From Leptospira brenneri (GTDB taxonomy: Bacteria; Spirochaetota; Leptospiria; Leptospirales; Leptospiraceae): a DNA stretch of 64,000 bases. The position numbers were made by a program, and so were the translations under genes. Position 1 is the stretch's first letter. Every line of letters starts with the position of its first letter. Location: positions 124,001 through 188,000 of the forward strand of contig NZ_NPDQ01000002.1 in assembly GCF_002812125.1 (NCBI RefSeq), written 5' to 3'. Below, one piece after another: positions 1 to 10,261 of this stretch. The notes beneath the pieces were generated by a model that did no database searches, was not told the DNA's origin, and saw only the letters and a program-made list of their open reading frames with translations.

Positions 1-1
1 C

Positions 2-1069
2 AAGGAAGTTTTACAAGGTAAAATTACTGATGGTTACCTGGTGAAAGTAAAGATCGACTTGGACAGTTTGAACGGAATGGTCCTTATCCTCGTCTCTTCC
101 ATACGGAAACATGTGATGGAACTTTATGCCGTTGTGGGAACATCTCCAACTTTTAGAAGGATCCGAACCTTTGCTGATCATGTTCAAATTTCTACTGACT
201 TAGGTGATATTGGAAAGTCAGGAGGTTATGACCCGGCGATTTCTGAAAATATCGGCCGCGCCGTTCATAGAGCCTTCACCAAAGAAAAGTTAGAGGAGTT
301 ACTTCCTCTTTGGCAAAAAAAAGACCCTTCCCATATTGCAGAACTTTTGGAAAATCCAATCCTTATGGCAACTAAAGGAAGAAATATAAAACTCCAAGCA
401 GAAGTAGATAAACTTTCCACAGCGAAGTTTCGTTATGAAAATCCTATGAAAGGTGTAATTTTACCCATTCCTAAGCCAGAAGATGATACCGGTTCTGCAA
501 AGGATGCTTCTGTTCCTGGTGTATCGACAGAGCCGAACCGAGGAGAATTGTCTTCTCTTGAACGCCAAATTGCTCAATACAGAACTTCCTTTCCAAAAGA
601 ATTGAATATGAAAACTGTCATTTCACCGATCAATGGAGTGGAGTTTGATAATCTCGTTGAAGGTATGGAAATTTTATTCCGAGTTCCCACAGAAACTCCT
701 GAAGGACTTACTAATGCACAGATCCTTGGTCTCATTGATGACGAAGGAAAAATCTCAAAAGAGCCAGTGGTGGGAAGATTTCTCGGAATTGCTGGTAGCA
801 AAACAGAATACCATATTTTTGCGGAAGGCCCCAACCAGTATCTACTTCATTCTGTCGAGGAACATCCCGTAAAGGTGGCGATTCCCAAACCAGCAGGTAT
901 GACAAGTGGAGCAAACAAAGGTTCTGCGGGACAAGGCCAAAAGAAAAAAACAGGAAATACACAAACTCAAGACACGAAGTCTTCTGGTGCCAACTTGTTT
1001 ATGCTTATGGGAGCCTTTATCACGATCGTACTCTTTGGAGTGTTGATCTTCGTGATGGTAATTTTGTAA
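2..1069 (+). CDS. Tail-anchored protein of unknown function (5' end outside window)
   Basis: The reading frame is open to the left edge, so this is probably the 3' part of a longer gene; the first in-window start candidate is GTG at 41. I do not recognise the family. The N-terminal two thirds looks soluble. It is followed by a low-complexity Gly/Ser/Lys/Gln/Thr stretch (about residues 285-315 counted from 41). The last 24 residues form a single hydrophobic segment running to the stop codon, which suggests a tail-anchored membrane protein with its bulk in the cytoplasm. It converges on leuS across a bidirectional terminator. Function unknown. Confidence 0.7.
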   Translation, partial: KEVLQGKITDGYLVKVKIDLDSLNGMVLILVSSIRKHVMELYAVVGTSPTFRRIRTFADHVQISTDLGDIGKSGGYDPAISENIGRAVHRAFTKEKLEELLPLWQKKDPSHIAELLENPILMATKGRNIKLQAEVDKLSTAKFRYENPMKGVILPIPKPEDDTGSAKDASVPGVSTEPNRGELSSLERQIAQYRTSFPKELNMKTVISPINGVEFDNLVEGMEILFRVPTETPEGLTNAQILGLIDDEGKISKEPVVGRFLGIAGSKTEYHIFAEGPNQYLLHSVEEHPVKVAIPKPAGMTSGANKGSAGQGQKKKTGNTQTQDTKSSGANLFMLMGAFITIVLFGVLIFVMVIL

Positions 1070-1086
1070 AAAAGTTTTTTAACTAA

Positions 1087-1131
1087 AAAACCCCTAACGT
1101 TCCCGAAGTGGAAAGTAGGGGTTTTGTTTTT
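1087..1131. terminator. Bidirectional intrinsic terminator between convergent genes
   Basis: A perfect 10-bp stem (AAAACCCCTA at 1087-1096 with TAGGGGTTTT at 1116-1125) encloses a 19-nt loop. T-rich sequence follows on the plus strand, and an A-run on the other side supplies the U-tract for minus-strand transcripts. It sits between the convergent gene ending at 1069 and leuS ending at 1188, so it can serve both. Confidence 0.85.
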
Positions 1132-1187
1132 AGGTTTGGATTCTTGAACTTAAAAGTAAATTTGATCTTAATTTCTAGAGAAAGAAA

Positions 1188-3791
1188 TTATCCCGCCACT
1201 ACGATGTTGACAAGTTTTCCTTTCACATAGATCTCTTTTTTGATTTCTTTTCCTTCCCAGAATGGTTTTGCTTTTTCCACTGCTTTGGCGAGAGTCAAAA
1301 CTTCTTTTTCTTCGATGTCCCTTGGAGCAAGGAACTCTCCTCTCATCTTTCCATTCACTTGGACTACAATGGTAATATTCGCATCCACCAAATACTTCTC
1401 ATCCCACTTAGGATAGGGATGGTAAGCAAGAGATTCTTTGTGTCCGAGTTTAAACCAAAGTTCTTCTGCTAAATGAGGAGCAAAAGGAGAAAGAGCGAGA
1501 ACAAAAGGTTCTAAAACTTTTTTGGATTTTCTAGGATTACTTGTGAACTCGTTGATGAAGATCATCATTTGCGACACAGCTGTGTTGAATGAAAAATGAT
1601 CAATATCGTCTTTAACTTTTTTAATCGTACGATGAAGTGTTTTGAGTTCTTGTTCGTTCGGTTCAATGTCTTCTACAAAGAAGGATTCATTTTCACCAGA
1701 ATGGAAAAGTCTCCATACTCGATTTAAGAAACGGAACACACCATCTACTCCGTTTTTACTCCAAGGTTTGGACATTTCAAACGGACCCATAAACATTTCA
1801 AAAAGGCGAAGTGTATCTGCTCCAAATTCAGAAACAACATCATCAGGATTGACAACGTTTCCTCGAGATTTGGACATTTTTCCTTTATCTTCCCCTAAAA
1901 TCAAACCTTGGTGAACTAACTTTTGGAAAGGTTCTGGGGAAGAAACATGACCCAAATCAAAAAGGATTTTATGCCAAAATCTGGAGTATAACAAGTGCAA
2001 TACGGCGTGTTCAGCCCCACCCACATAGACTTCCACAGGCATCCAAACCTTTTCCAGTTCTGGATCAATGAGTTTGTCATTATTCCTTGGATCGATATAA
2101 CGAAGATAATAATAACAAGATCCTGCCCACTGTGGCATGGTGTTGGTTTCTCTTTTTCCTACTTCACCTGTTACAGGATCCGTGTAGACAAGCCAATCTT
2201 TTGCTAAAGCAAGAGGGGATTCTCCCGTTCCAGAAGGTTTGAATTCTTCCAAGTCTGGTAAAACCAAAGGAAGTTCCGCATCAGAGAGTGCTTTCGGAGT
2301 TCCATCCGCGAAGTGAACGAGAGGAATGGGTTCACCCCAATACCTTTGTCTGGCAAAAAGCCAATCTCTCAGTTTGAATTGGATTTTTTTACGACCAATC
2401 CCTTTACCTTCCGCCCAAGTGGACATGGTTTGGAAGGCATCTTTGTAAGATTTACCATCTAACTGAACTTCTGCGGAAGAAGAATTAATACAAACCGAAT
2501 CTTTGGAATCAAAAGCTAGATTTGGTTCCATTTTGCCATCGATGACTTGTTGGATGGGAAGGTTGAACTTCACCGCAAAGTCGTAGTCTCTTTGGTCGTG
2601 AGCAGGAACCGCCATAATGGCACCAGTTCCATAAGAAATTAAAACATAATCAGAAATATAAATCGGAACTTTTACAGAAGAATCGGTTGGTAAACTGGCA
2701 TAAGATCCAGTAAACACTCCGGTTTTATCTTTATTCAGTTCGGTTCTTTCCAAATCACTTTTTAAAGAACAATCTTTTTGGTATTTTTCGACTGCTGATT
2801 TTTGTTCCGCAGTGGTCAGGTCTGCCACAAAAGGATGTTCTGGAGCAAGGACAAGGTAAGTAGCACCAAAAATCGTATCAGGTCTTGTTGTATAAACAGT
2901 AATGTCTTTCGATAAGGTAGGAACATAAAAATTAAGTTCTAAACCTTCGGATTTTCCAATCCAATTGCGTTGCATCTCTAAGGTAGATGTGGGCCATTCA
3001 CAAAGAGAAAGATCATTTAGCAAACGTTCGGCGTAAGAAGTGATCCGCATCATGTATTGGCGCATGGGTTTTCTTTCGACAGAATACCCTTTGGAAGTCC
3101 ATTCTTCTACTTCTTCGTTGGCAAGAACGGTTCCGAGAGCCTCACACCAATTGACTGGAATGTTTGCCTCATATACCAATCGGAAATAAGAAAGAATGTC
3201 TTCTTTTTCCTTACGGGATTTTGCCTTCCATTCGGAGGCAGTAAACTGAATTCCTTTCGGAAGTTCCTTTCCTTCAAAAAAGGAAGATCCTTCTGATTCT
3301 AAGGTTTGAACGAGTGCAGAGATAGGAACTGCTTTGTTTGTTTTCCGATCAAAGTAGGAATTGTAGATTTGGAGGAAAATCCACTGGGTCCAACGGTAAT
3401 AGTCCGGGTGGGTAGTGGAAATTTCGCGATTCCAGTCATAAGAAAGGCCAAGACTTTTGATTTGGCGGCGAAAGGTATCAATATTGTTCTTTGTGGTGGT
3501 TCGCGGGTGGACTCCCGTTGTCATCGCGTACCTTTCGGCAGGAAGACCAAAGGCATCCCATCCCATGGGGTGAAGGACTTCGAATCCCTCCATCCGTTTG
3601 AGTCTTGAAATGATGTCGGTGGCTGTATATCCCTCAGGGTGGCCTACGTGAAGTCCGGCGCCACTTGGGTAGGGAAACATGTCTAAACAATAGTATTTAG
3701 GTTTGGTTGAGTGGGCGTTTGTGCGAAAGGTCTGGTTTTCGTCCCAGTGTTTTTGCCATTTTTGTTCAATATCTTGGAATGGATAATTCAT
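1188..3791 (-). CDS. leuS: Leucyl-tRNA synthetase
   Basis: Cytoplasmic class Ia aminoacyl-tRNA synthetase that charges tRNA-Leu. At 867 residues it has the usual bacterial length. The HIGH-type signature is in PYPSGAGLHVGH near residue 40. The CP1 editing domain is marked by TTRPDTIFGA near residue 300 and by GTGAIMAVPAHDQRD near 390-405. The KMSKS loop (GKMSKSRGN) is near residue 637, followed by the anticodon-binding helical domain and a C-terminal domain ending in a VNGKMRG-type motif. The start is ATG. It lies 28 bp downstream of a small zinc-ribbon gene on the same strand and may be co-transcribed with it. Confidence 0.98.
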   Translation of the reverse strand: MNYPFQDIEQKWQKHWDENQTFRTNAHSTKPKYYCLDMFPYPSGAGLHVGHPEGYTATDIISRLKRMEGFEVLHPMGWDAFGLPAERYAMTTGVHPRTTTKNNIDTFRRQIKSLGLSYDWNREISTTHPDYYRWTQWIFLQIYNSYFDRKTNKAVPISALVQTLESEGSSFFEGKELPKGIQFTASEWKAKSRKEKEDILSYFRLVYEANIPVNWCEALGTVLANEEVEEWTSKGYSVERKPMRQYMMRITSYAERLLNDLSLCEWPTSTLEMQRNWIGKSEGLELNFYVPTLSKDITVYTTRPDTIFGATYLVLAPEHPFVADLTTAEQKSAVEKYQKDCSLKSDLERTELNKDKTGVFTGSYASLPTDSSVKVPIYISDYVLISYGTGAIMAVPAHDQRDYDFAVKFNLPIQQVIDGKMEPNLAFDSKDSVCINSSSAEVQLDGKSYKDAFQTMSTWAEGKGIGRKKIQFKLRDWLFARQRYWGEPIPLVHFADGTPKALSDAELPLVLPDLEEFKPSGTGESPLALAKDWLVYTDPVTGEVGKRETNTMPQWAGSCYYYLRYIDPRNNDKLIDPELEKVWMPVEVYVGGAEHAVLHLLYSRFWHKILFDLGHVSSPEPFQKLVHQGLILGEDKGKMSKSRGNVVNPDDVVSEFGADTLRLFEMFMGPFEMSKPWSKNGVDGVFRFLNRVWRLFHSGENESFFVEDIEPNEQELKTLHRTIKKVKDDIDHFSFNTAVSQMMIFINEFTSNPRKSKKVLEPFVLALSPFAPHLAEELWFKLGHKESLAYHPYPKWDEKYLVDANITIVVQVNGKMRGEFLAPRDIEEKEVLTLAKAVEKAKPFWEGKEIKKEIYVKGKLVNIVVAG

Positions 3792-3819
3792 CGACTAACG
3801 TAGAGAAAGTGTAGTAATT

Positions 3820-4044
3820 CTACTTTCTCACGGAGTCGATGATTTTTACAAGCTTTTTGAAACTCTTGGACAAACAAACTTTGCAGAGATTGTATTGATA
3901 AAGGTTCGTGACGGATCCACATTCCGCACAAGGTTTAAGATTATTAATTTTCACATTCATAAAGTCTGCAGTTTTTATCTTTGTATTGCTTTCGAGCATT
4001 CTATATTTACCTGTATGAGTCCGCTTATCGACAGTGCTGTTCAT
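3820..4044 (-). CDS. Small zinc-ribbon protein
   Basis: A 74-residue protein with two CxxC pairs (CAEC near residue 38 and CKVC near residue 54), which suggests a zinc-binding ribbon, followed by a basic C-terminus. No named family is recognised. The ATG at 4044 is preceded by GAGGAG almost touching the start codon; internal Met codons (at about residues 17 and 29) are alternatives. It lies directly upstream of leuS on the same strand. The paired cysteines and the ribosome-binding site support a real gene, but the role (RNA or DNA binding) is only inferred. Confidence 0.65.
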   Translation of the reverse strand: MNSTVDKRTHTGKYRMLESNTKIKTADFMNVKINNLKPCAECGSVTNLYQYNLCKVCLSKSFKKLVKIIDSVRK

Positions 4045-4343
4045 AACTCCTCAAAATTCCCCAAAAAAGGGAGAGGGGAAACACTACGATGAAGTTACTT
4101 TATATGAAACCCTCCCTTTGGGGTCAAAAAAAATTAAGAAGTACACTCGAAAAGATCAGTACTTTTTTGTCAGATTTTTTTCATTATGTGCAATATAGTT
4201 GGAACGGAAATGAAAATTGAAAAAATTATAACTGTTATGGAAAAAATTAAAAAATCGTTGTTAGGCGGTATTTTTTCTGATAAATGCCCGTTATTAGTCA
4301 TATCTTTTTTGTTAGGTGATAAAATCTTTGGGGGAAAAACCTA
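4045..4343. other. AT-rich intergenic region between divergent genes
   Basis: About 300 bases separate the minus-strand zinc-ribbon gene from the plus-strand ABC exporter. The stretch is markedly AT-rich, with many A and T runs, as expected for divergent promoters; I cannot pick a convincing -35/-10 pair. It contains one open frame of 52 codons (4186-4344, plus) whose TAG stop overlaps the GTG start of the ABC gene; see findings. No RNA gene or repeat is visible. Confidence 0.6.
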
Positions 4344-5120
4344 GTGTTGGAATTTAAAAATGTGTTTAAGTCATTTCACAATGAATCGGAAACGATTGAT
4401 GTGTTGAAAAATATTTCATTTCGCATTGAAACAGGCGAATTTGTAGCGATTATAGGCCCATCAGGCTCAGGTAAATCAACACTACTTGGTGTAGCAGCCG
4501 GTCTAGATAAACCTGATACAGGCATTGTTTCCTTGGACGAAATTGATATCACAAAGGAAAATGAATCAAATTTAGCTGATTTACGTGCTGATAAGATAGG
4601 ATTTATCTTTCAAAATTTTCAATTATTACCTGGCCTCAATGCAATTGAAAATGTAGGGATTCCATTGTATTTAAAATCATCACTCACAGAAGCAGAAATT
4701 TTAAAAAAATCAGAAAAAATCTTAGAATCTGTTTCTATGTCCCATCGTGCGACTCACTTCCCAAAACAGTTGTCAGGTGGAGAGGAACAACGGATCGCCA
4801 TTGCGCGAAGTTTTGTAAATGATCCAAAGATTATTTTTGCGGATGAACCAACTGCCAACTTGGATTTTAAAAATAGTAAAACAGTTTTAGATTTATTGTT
4901 GTATCGAAACAAAGAACAAGGAACAACTTTAGTTGTGGTCACTCATGACCCAGATGTGGCAAAACTTGCCGATCGTGTGTTAGAAATGAAAGATGGGGAA
5001 ATTGTTTCTGATTCTTGGAACAAAAAGAAAAATTCATCTGCTTCTTCTAAAAAAACACCTACAAAAAAGACCACCAAACACAAGAAAACGAACATAAATA
5101 CTAAGCAGGCGAGTCGATGA
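4344..5120 (+). CDS. ABC transporter ATPase, LolD/YbbA type
   Basis: ATP-binding subunit of an exporter of the MacB/LolD/YbbA class. Walker A is GPSGSGKST (residues about 39-47), the signature is LSGGEEQRIAIARS (about 146), Walker B is IIFADEPT, and the H-loop is VVTHD. After the ATPase fold there is a lysine/threonine/serine-rich tail of about 35 residues that is not part of the fold and may be disordered. The start is GTG, with a GGGGG tract about 8 nt upstream. It overlaps the next gene by ATGA, so the two are coupled and form one transporter in the inner membrane. The substrate (lipoprotein, lipid or other) is not shown by sequence. Confidence 0.93.
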   Translation: MLEFKNVFKSFHNESETIDVLKNISFRIETGEFVAIIGPSGSGKSTLLGVAAGLDKPDTGIVSLDEIDITKENESNLADLRADKIGFIFQNFQLLPGLNAIENVGIPLYLKSSLTEAEILKKSEKILESVSMSHRATHFPKQLSGGEEQRIAIARSFVNDPKIIFADEPTANLDFKNSKTVLDLLLYRNKEQGTTLVVVTHDPDVAKLADRVLEMKDGEIVSDSWNKKKNSSASSKKTPTKKTTKHKKTNINTKQASR

Positions 5121-7660
5121 AAGCATCTCTGTTTCGTTTTTATTTAAAACGGGAACTTTTCTCTCGGTTTCGGTATTCTTTACTCATTGTGGTTTCGATC
5201 ACTCTTGGGGTTGGTTCTGTGATTGGAATCCATTCCTACAAAGACAATACTGCAAATGCCATCAGAAGAGAGGCCAAATCGATTATGGGGGCCGATATTG
5301 CCCTCCAATCCCCCCAAGAAATCACAAAATCAGCGGAAAAATTGGTCGAAACCAGCCTTCCGAAAGGTTCGGAAACCAGTGCCTCCATTCAGTTTTTATC
5401 AATGATTTCCAATGAATCGGGAGAGGAGAATTCCTTAAGTTTTGTCAAAGCTGTGGAAACCAATTATCCTTTTTACGGGGAAATGAAAACCGAACCAGAA
5501 TCAGCGTATCGAAATTTAAAACCAAATCAGGTATTACTCGATCAATCTCTTGTGGAAAACTTAAAACTAAAACGGGGAGACCGGGTGCGTTTGGGTGATA
5601 GTTTGCTTGAGCTTGCTGGTGTTGTGGTGAAAGAACCAGGTGCCCTTGGATCATTTGTGGGCTCTGCTCCAGGATCCATCATTCGAAAAGATACCGCAAA
5701 CAAAACGGGACTCGTACAAAGAGGAAGTCGGATCCGTTATACCATCTATGCAAAGTTTCCTGATTCTGTTGATAGTTTGGGTTGGAAAGAGAAAGAGTTT
5801 GAAGCCCTGATCAAAGAAGACTTAACTATTTATCACAATACAGAAGTAAATTCTGGGTCCCAACAATTTATCAAGAACACTTTTGATTATATGGCCCTTC
5901 TGGCTCTCGCTGGATTTTTCTTAGGAGCCATTTCTGTATACACAGCGGTAAGAACTCGTTTACTCGAAAAACGAAATGAAATCGCCATCCTCATGTGTCT
6001 CGGTGCCAAACCGAATGTGATTTTACTTTTGGTATTTGCTGAAATTTTAATCCTCTCACTCCTTGGAACTATTTTTGGACTTATCCTTGGATATGGAATC
6101 CAATCACTATTGCCTGATATTAGTGGACTTATGTCTGTGAAAGCAGGGATTGTCTTTGGGCTTTCCTTATCTTCTCTTCTTTGGAGTTTTGTGCTCGGAG
6201 TGGTGCTTCCTTTACTCATTTCCATTCCTCTTGTTTTGGAAACAAGATCGGTGAAACCACTTGCAGCATTAAAAGAAGTGGAATCACAAACCAGTGGGAA
6301 GTTATCTACATCGAAATGGCAATTTGGATCTTTTCTTTTGATTTACCTTCTGTTTACGAGCCTTGCCATTCTTGAAACAGAAAGTATTTTTAAAGGAATT
6401 CTTTTTACATTCGTTTTATTAACCTTACCAGTCCTTGTGTACGGATTGTACATACTTCTTGGATTATTCATTACTAAAATCTCGAAACTAGGATGGCTTT
6501 CGAAGGAATGGAGCCTTGTGACTAAAAAAGTCACACGTAAATCAGGAGCCTTACGACTTTCCATCATTGGGCTTGGGTCTGCACTCTTTATCCTTACTTT
6601 ATCGCTCATCTTACAAGAGAGTTTACTGGAACTCAGTGGTGCCCGTGAGATCGAACGTAGACCCAATATGTTTCTTCTAGACATCAGGGAAACTCAGAAA
6701 AACGATCTCCTAACCGCAATTAAATCATTTCCTGTGGAGAAACAATATTTGGCCCCTGTGATTGGAGCTCGCCTTTCCAAAGTCAATGGAGAACCCATTA
6801 AAAAAGAAGATACCATCAAAAACGCGATGGATCGGAATTGGCGGGCTACCGCCAGAACTCGGGAATACTTTTTATCTTACAGAGATGAGTTGTATGATAC
6901 GGAAGAAGTAACGAATGGGTCTTGGTGGAATGAATCCGGAAGGAATGAAATCTCTGTAGAACGTGATTTTGCAGGGTATTTACAAGCGGGAGTGGGTGAT
7001 GAACTGACTTTCAATGTCCAAGGCCGCGAAGTTTCCGGAAAAATCACAAACTTGCGATCCGTAAACTGGGCCGATATGAAACCGAACTTTGTGGTTCTTT
7101 TTTCCAAAGGGATATTGGAAAAAGCCCCTCGGTTTTACATTGTTTCCTTACTCATTGATTCCGGTGAAGACAGATACCAATTACAAAAGGTAATTGTGAA
7201 TCAGTTTCCCAACATCACCGTCATTGATACAGAAAAAACCATCCAAGCCTTTATGGGAATTTTGGAAAAAGTTACTCAGATGATGGCACTGATGACGGCT
7301 TTTATCTTGGCGGCATCTTTTGTTCTTGTGTTCACCACTCTTTATGCAAGCCAATCAGAACGAAAACGGGAATTTGCTTTGTTACGAGTGATTGGAGCCA
7401 ACAGTCGTTTTATGGTAAAACATTTTCTACGGGAAGCCTTACTCGTTTCTGTCATTTCGTTTTTACTGGGACTCATTTATTCTGTGGTTTCGAATGAAGT
7501 TTTGAACAGATCCGTTTTAGAACTCCGAAGTGTATATCCTTATGGACAACTTACACTGGTGTTTTTGGGAATCTGTTTGGTGACTGTGAGTTTGTATGCG
7601 CTCGGACTTTTTAGTTTCTTTCGAATGCCAACCAAAACAGTTCTGAAAGAAATCAAATAA
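5117..7660 (+). CDS. FtsX-like ABC transporter permease (YbbP type)
   Basis: An 847-residue membrane subunit partnering the ATPase just upstream. One membrane segment lies near the N-terminus (residues about 20-40) and is followed by a large extracytoplasmic domain. A first FtsX block of membrane segments lies at about 255-385, further segments at about 400-465 and 480-500, a second extracytoplasmic domain follows, and the last FtsX block is at about 715-835. Two FtsX domains plus extra central segments match the YbbP architecture rather than MacB or LolC. Proteins of this type move hydrophobic substrates out of the inner membrane; the cargo here is unknown. The start overlaps the ATPase stop. 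Confidence 0.9.
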   Translation: MKASLFRFYLKRELFSRFRYSLLIVVSITLGVGSVIGIHSYKDNTANAIRREAKSIMGADIALQSPQEITKSAEKLVETSLPKGSETSASIQFLSMISNESGEENSLSFVKAVETNYPFYGEMKTEPESAYRNLKPNQVLLDQSLVENLKLKRGDRVRLGDSLLELAGVVVKEPGALGSFVGSAPGSIIRKDTANKTGLVQRGSRIRYTIYAKFPDSVDSLGWKEKEFEALIKEDLTIYHNTEVNSGSQQFIKNTFDYMALLALAGFFLGAISVYTAVRTRLLEKRNEIAILMCLGAKPNVILLLVFAEILILSLLGTIFGLILGYGIQSLLPDISGLMSVKAGIVFGLSLSSLLWSFVLGVVLPLLISIPLVLETRSVKPLAALKEVESQTSGKLSTSKWQFGSFLLIYLLFTSLAILETESIFKGILFTFVLLTLPVLVYGLYILLGLFITKISKLGWLSKEWSLVTKKVTRKSGALRLSIIGLGSALFILTLSLILQESLLELSGAREIERRPNMFLLDIRETQKNDLLTAIKSFPVEKQYLAPVIGARLSKVNGEPIKKEDTIKNAMDRNWRATARTREYFLSYRDELYDTEEVTNGSWWNESGRNEISVERDFAGYLQAGVGDELTFNVQGREVSGKITNLRSVNWADMKPNFVVLFSKGILEKAPRFYIVSLLIDSGEDRYQLQKVIVNQFPNITVIDTEKTIQAFMGILEKVTQMMALMTAFILAASFVLVFTTLYASQSERKREFALLRVIGANSRFMVKHFLREALLVSVISFLLGLIYSVVSNEVLNRSVLELRSVYPYGQLTLVFLGICLVTVSLYALGLFSFFRMPTKTVLKEIK

Positions 7661-7724
7661 AGAAAATAGATTCGAGGGAAGAGTCATTGTTTAGATTCAA
7701 TTCACTCTGTTATCTATGAACCTA

Positions 7725-7758
7725 AAAACAAAAAAGCCCGGGTTTCATGCCGGGCTTT
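7725..7758. terminator. Intrinsic terminator, strongest for fcpA
   Basis: A 9-bp stem (AAAGCCCGG at 7733-7741 with CCGGGCTTT at 7750-7758) has an 8-nt loop. Read on the minus strand it is followed by a U-rich tail (TTTTTTGTTTTT), which makes a strong stop for the gene ending at 7784. It may also stop plus-strand transcripts from the ABC permease. Confidence 0.85.
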
Positions 7759-7783
7759 CTCATTGAAAGAGATCTTTTCGGGA

Positions 7784-8710
<927 letters not shown>

Positions 8711-8913
8711 TCAATATTTTGAAGGAATAGGTTTATCTATTTCTTCAATGAAAGTATCGGAATGGCAAGAGTCAATAATAACGAATTAATGAGGAAAAAA
8801 ACCTAATCGTGAACTTTTTCTTCCGATTCTCTTTGATTTAAAGGGACATAAGTCCTTAAACTCCTAAAAAATCTCATTCCTTGACAGCTTAGAGAATTCG
8901 AGAAGATTGCTCC

Positions 8914-9783
8914 TTGGAGATGAATTTATCCGAAATTACTGCTATCCGGGACGGAAATCCACAGTGTAAGACCTGTGGTGGGGTTGGAATTACCTTAGCC
9001 GAACATGTTCGGGGCTCTCGTTCTGGGGCTCTTGTCCTTTGTCATTGTATAGGAAGTGACTGTAACACTTGTGAGTCGAAGGGGCAACCCCCCTATATGA
9101 CTTTTGATCGGAAATTAGACAAAATGCTCCCTTGTGTTTGTCATAATGCAAGGTTTTCCCTTCGTAACTTAGAGAATTTAGTCGAAAAAGCAAACATTCC
9201 TGCGCGTTACCGTTTCCAATTTTTATCCAATATTGATATTGGAGACACAGCGAACGATCCGGATATGTCCTTTATCATTGCTCACGACTGGGCAAACGAA
9301 CTGGTTCACAAGTTTAAAAATGCAGATTTTTCGCCCCAAGGATTTTACCTCTGGGGTGGGACTGGGTCTGGGAAAACCTTACTTGCTTGCGTCATATTAA
9401 ATGAGCTTATCTTTCGTTATGGGATTACTTGTAAGTACGCTAAGGTGAATAAAGACTTTTTATCTGCCATCCGTGATACCTATCAATCTGATAGCGAAAC
9501 TCACGGCCAAGAACGATCCATTGAAAGGGAATTTGCGAACGTCGATGTACTTGTGATTGATGACTTCGGAGTCCAAAAAGAATCCGAATTCAACAATAGA
9601 AAGTTATACGATCTCATCGATAGTCGTTATGAACAAGAAAAACTGACTCTTCTTACTTCGAACCATTCTCTGGTGGAGTGGAGGGATCGGGGTCAAGGCC
9701 GTATTTATTCAAGGCTGATGGAAATGACCAAAGAAATTGAGTTAAAGTGTCCGGACTATCGCACTAAGTTCGTAAAGAGGTAA
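8914..9783 (+). CDS. DnaC/DnaI-like AAA+ ATPase with N-terminal zinc-binding region
   Basis: The N-terminal 85 residues carry several cysteine pairs (CKTC, LCHC, CNTC, CVCH) and probably bind zinc. An AAA+ domain of the DnaC/IstB class follows, with Walker A WGGTGSGKTLL near residues 147-157, Walker B VLVIDDFG near 212, and a sensor-type LLTSNHS near 247. Helicase-loader proteins of this class deliver the replicative helicase to DNA. No transposase lies nearby, which argues against IstB. The start is either TTG 8914 or ATG 8920; GGAG touches the ATG, so neither spacing is ideal. It is followed after 4 nt by folK. Confidence 0.8.
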   Translation: MEMNLSEITAIRDGNPQCKTCGGVGITLAEHVRGSRSGALVLCHCIGSDCNTCESKGQPPYMTFDRKLDKMLPCVCHNARFSLRNLENLVEKANIPARYRFQFLSNIDIGDTANDPDMSFIIAHDWANELVHKFKNADFSPQGFYLWGGTGSGKTLLACVILNELIFRYGITCKYAKVNKDFLSAIRDTYQSDSETHGQERSIEREFANVDVLVIDDFGVQKESEFNNRKLYDLIDSRYEQEKLTLLTSNHSLVEWRDRGQGRIYSRLMEMTKEIELKCPDYRTKFVKR

Positions 9784-9787
9784 GATC

Positions 9788-10261
9788 ATGAAGTATTCCA
9801 ACATTGCCTTTTTGTCTCTGGGTTCTAATATCGGTGACAGACACCATTTTATGGATCAGGCAATTTGGGAGATTTCTACATTACCCGAAATTCAAATCTT
9901 AAAACAATCGGAACGATTGGAAACGGCTCCTTTAGAAAACACAAACCAACCTTATTTTTTAAATCAAATTTTGAAGGTGATGGTGTCTTCTGCTTTCACA
10001 CTTCCTTGTTTACTCGATTCACTTCAAGGAATTGAAGACAAACTAGGACGGAAACGTAGGTCTTGGAAAGGTCCGCGTGAAATTGATATCGATATCCTCA
10101 CCTATGAAGCGGTAGTCATGAAAACAGATTTTTTACACCTTCCGCACCATTCGTTATATTCTAGACCATTCATAAAACAATTGTTAACCGATATGGGAGA
10201 AATTGGAGTTTATGCACTCTTTTTGGAACTAAACCATGAAAAACATTATTCTACAGTATAA
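9788..10261 (+). CDS. folK: 6-hydroxymethyl-7,8-dihydropterin pyrophosphokinase (HPPK)
   Basis: Cytoplasmic folate-pathway enzyme that transfers pyrophosphate from ATP to 6-hydroxymethyl-dihydropterin. The N-terminal LSLGSNIGDR motif, the ETAPL segment near residue 46 and RKRRSWKGPREIDIDIL near 91-107 are diagnostic; the length of 157 residues is normal. It overlaps panB by 26 bp, so folate and pantothenate genes are translated from one message. The upstream DnaC-like gene ends 4 nt before the ATG. Confidence 0.95.
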   Translation: MKYSNIAFLSLGSNIGDRHHFMDQAIWEISTLPEIQILKQSERLETAPLENTNQPYFLNQILKVMVSSAFTLPCLLDSLQGIEDKLGRKRRSWKGPREIDIDILTYEAVVMKTDFLHLPHHSLYSRPFIKQLLTDMGEIGVYALFLELNHEKHYSTV

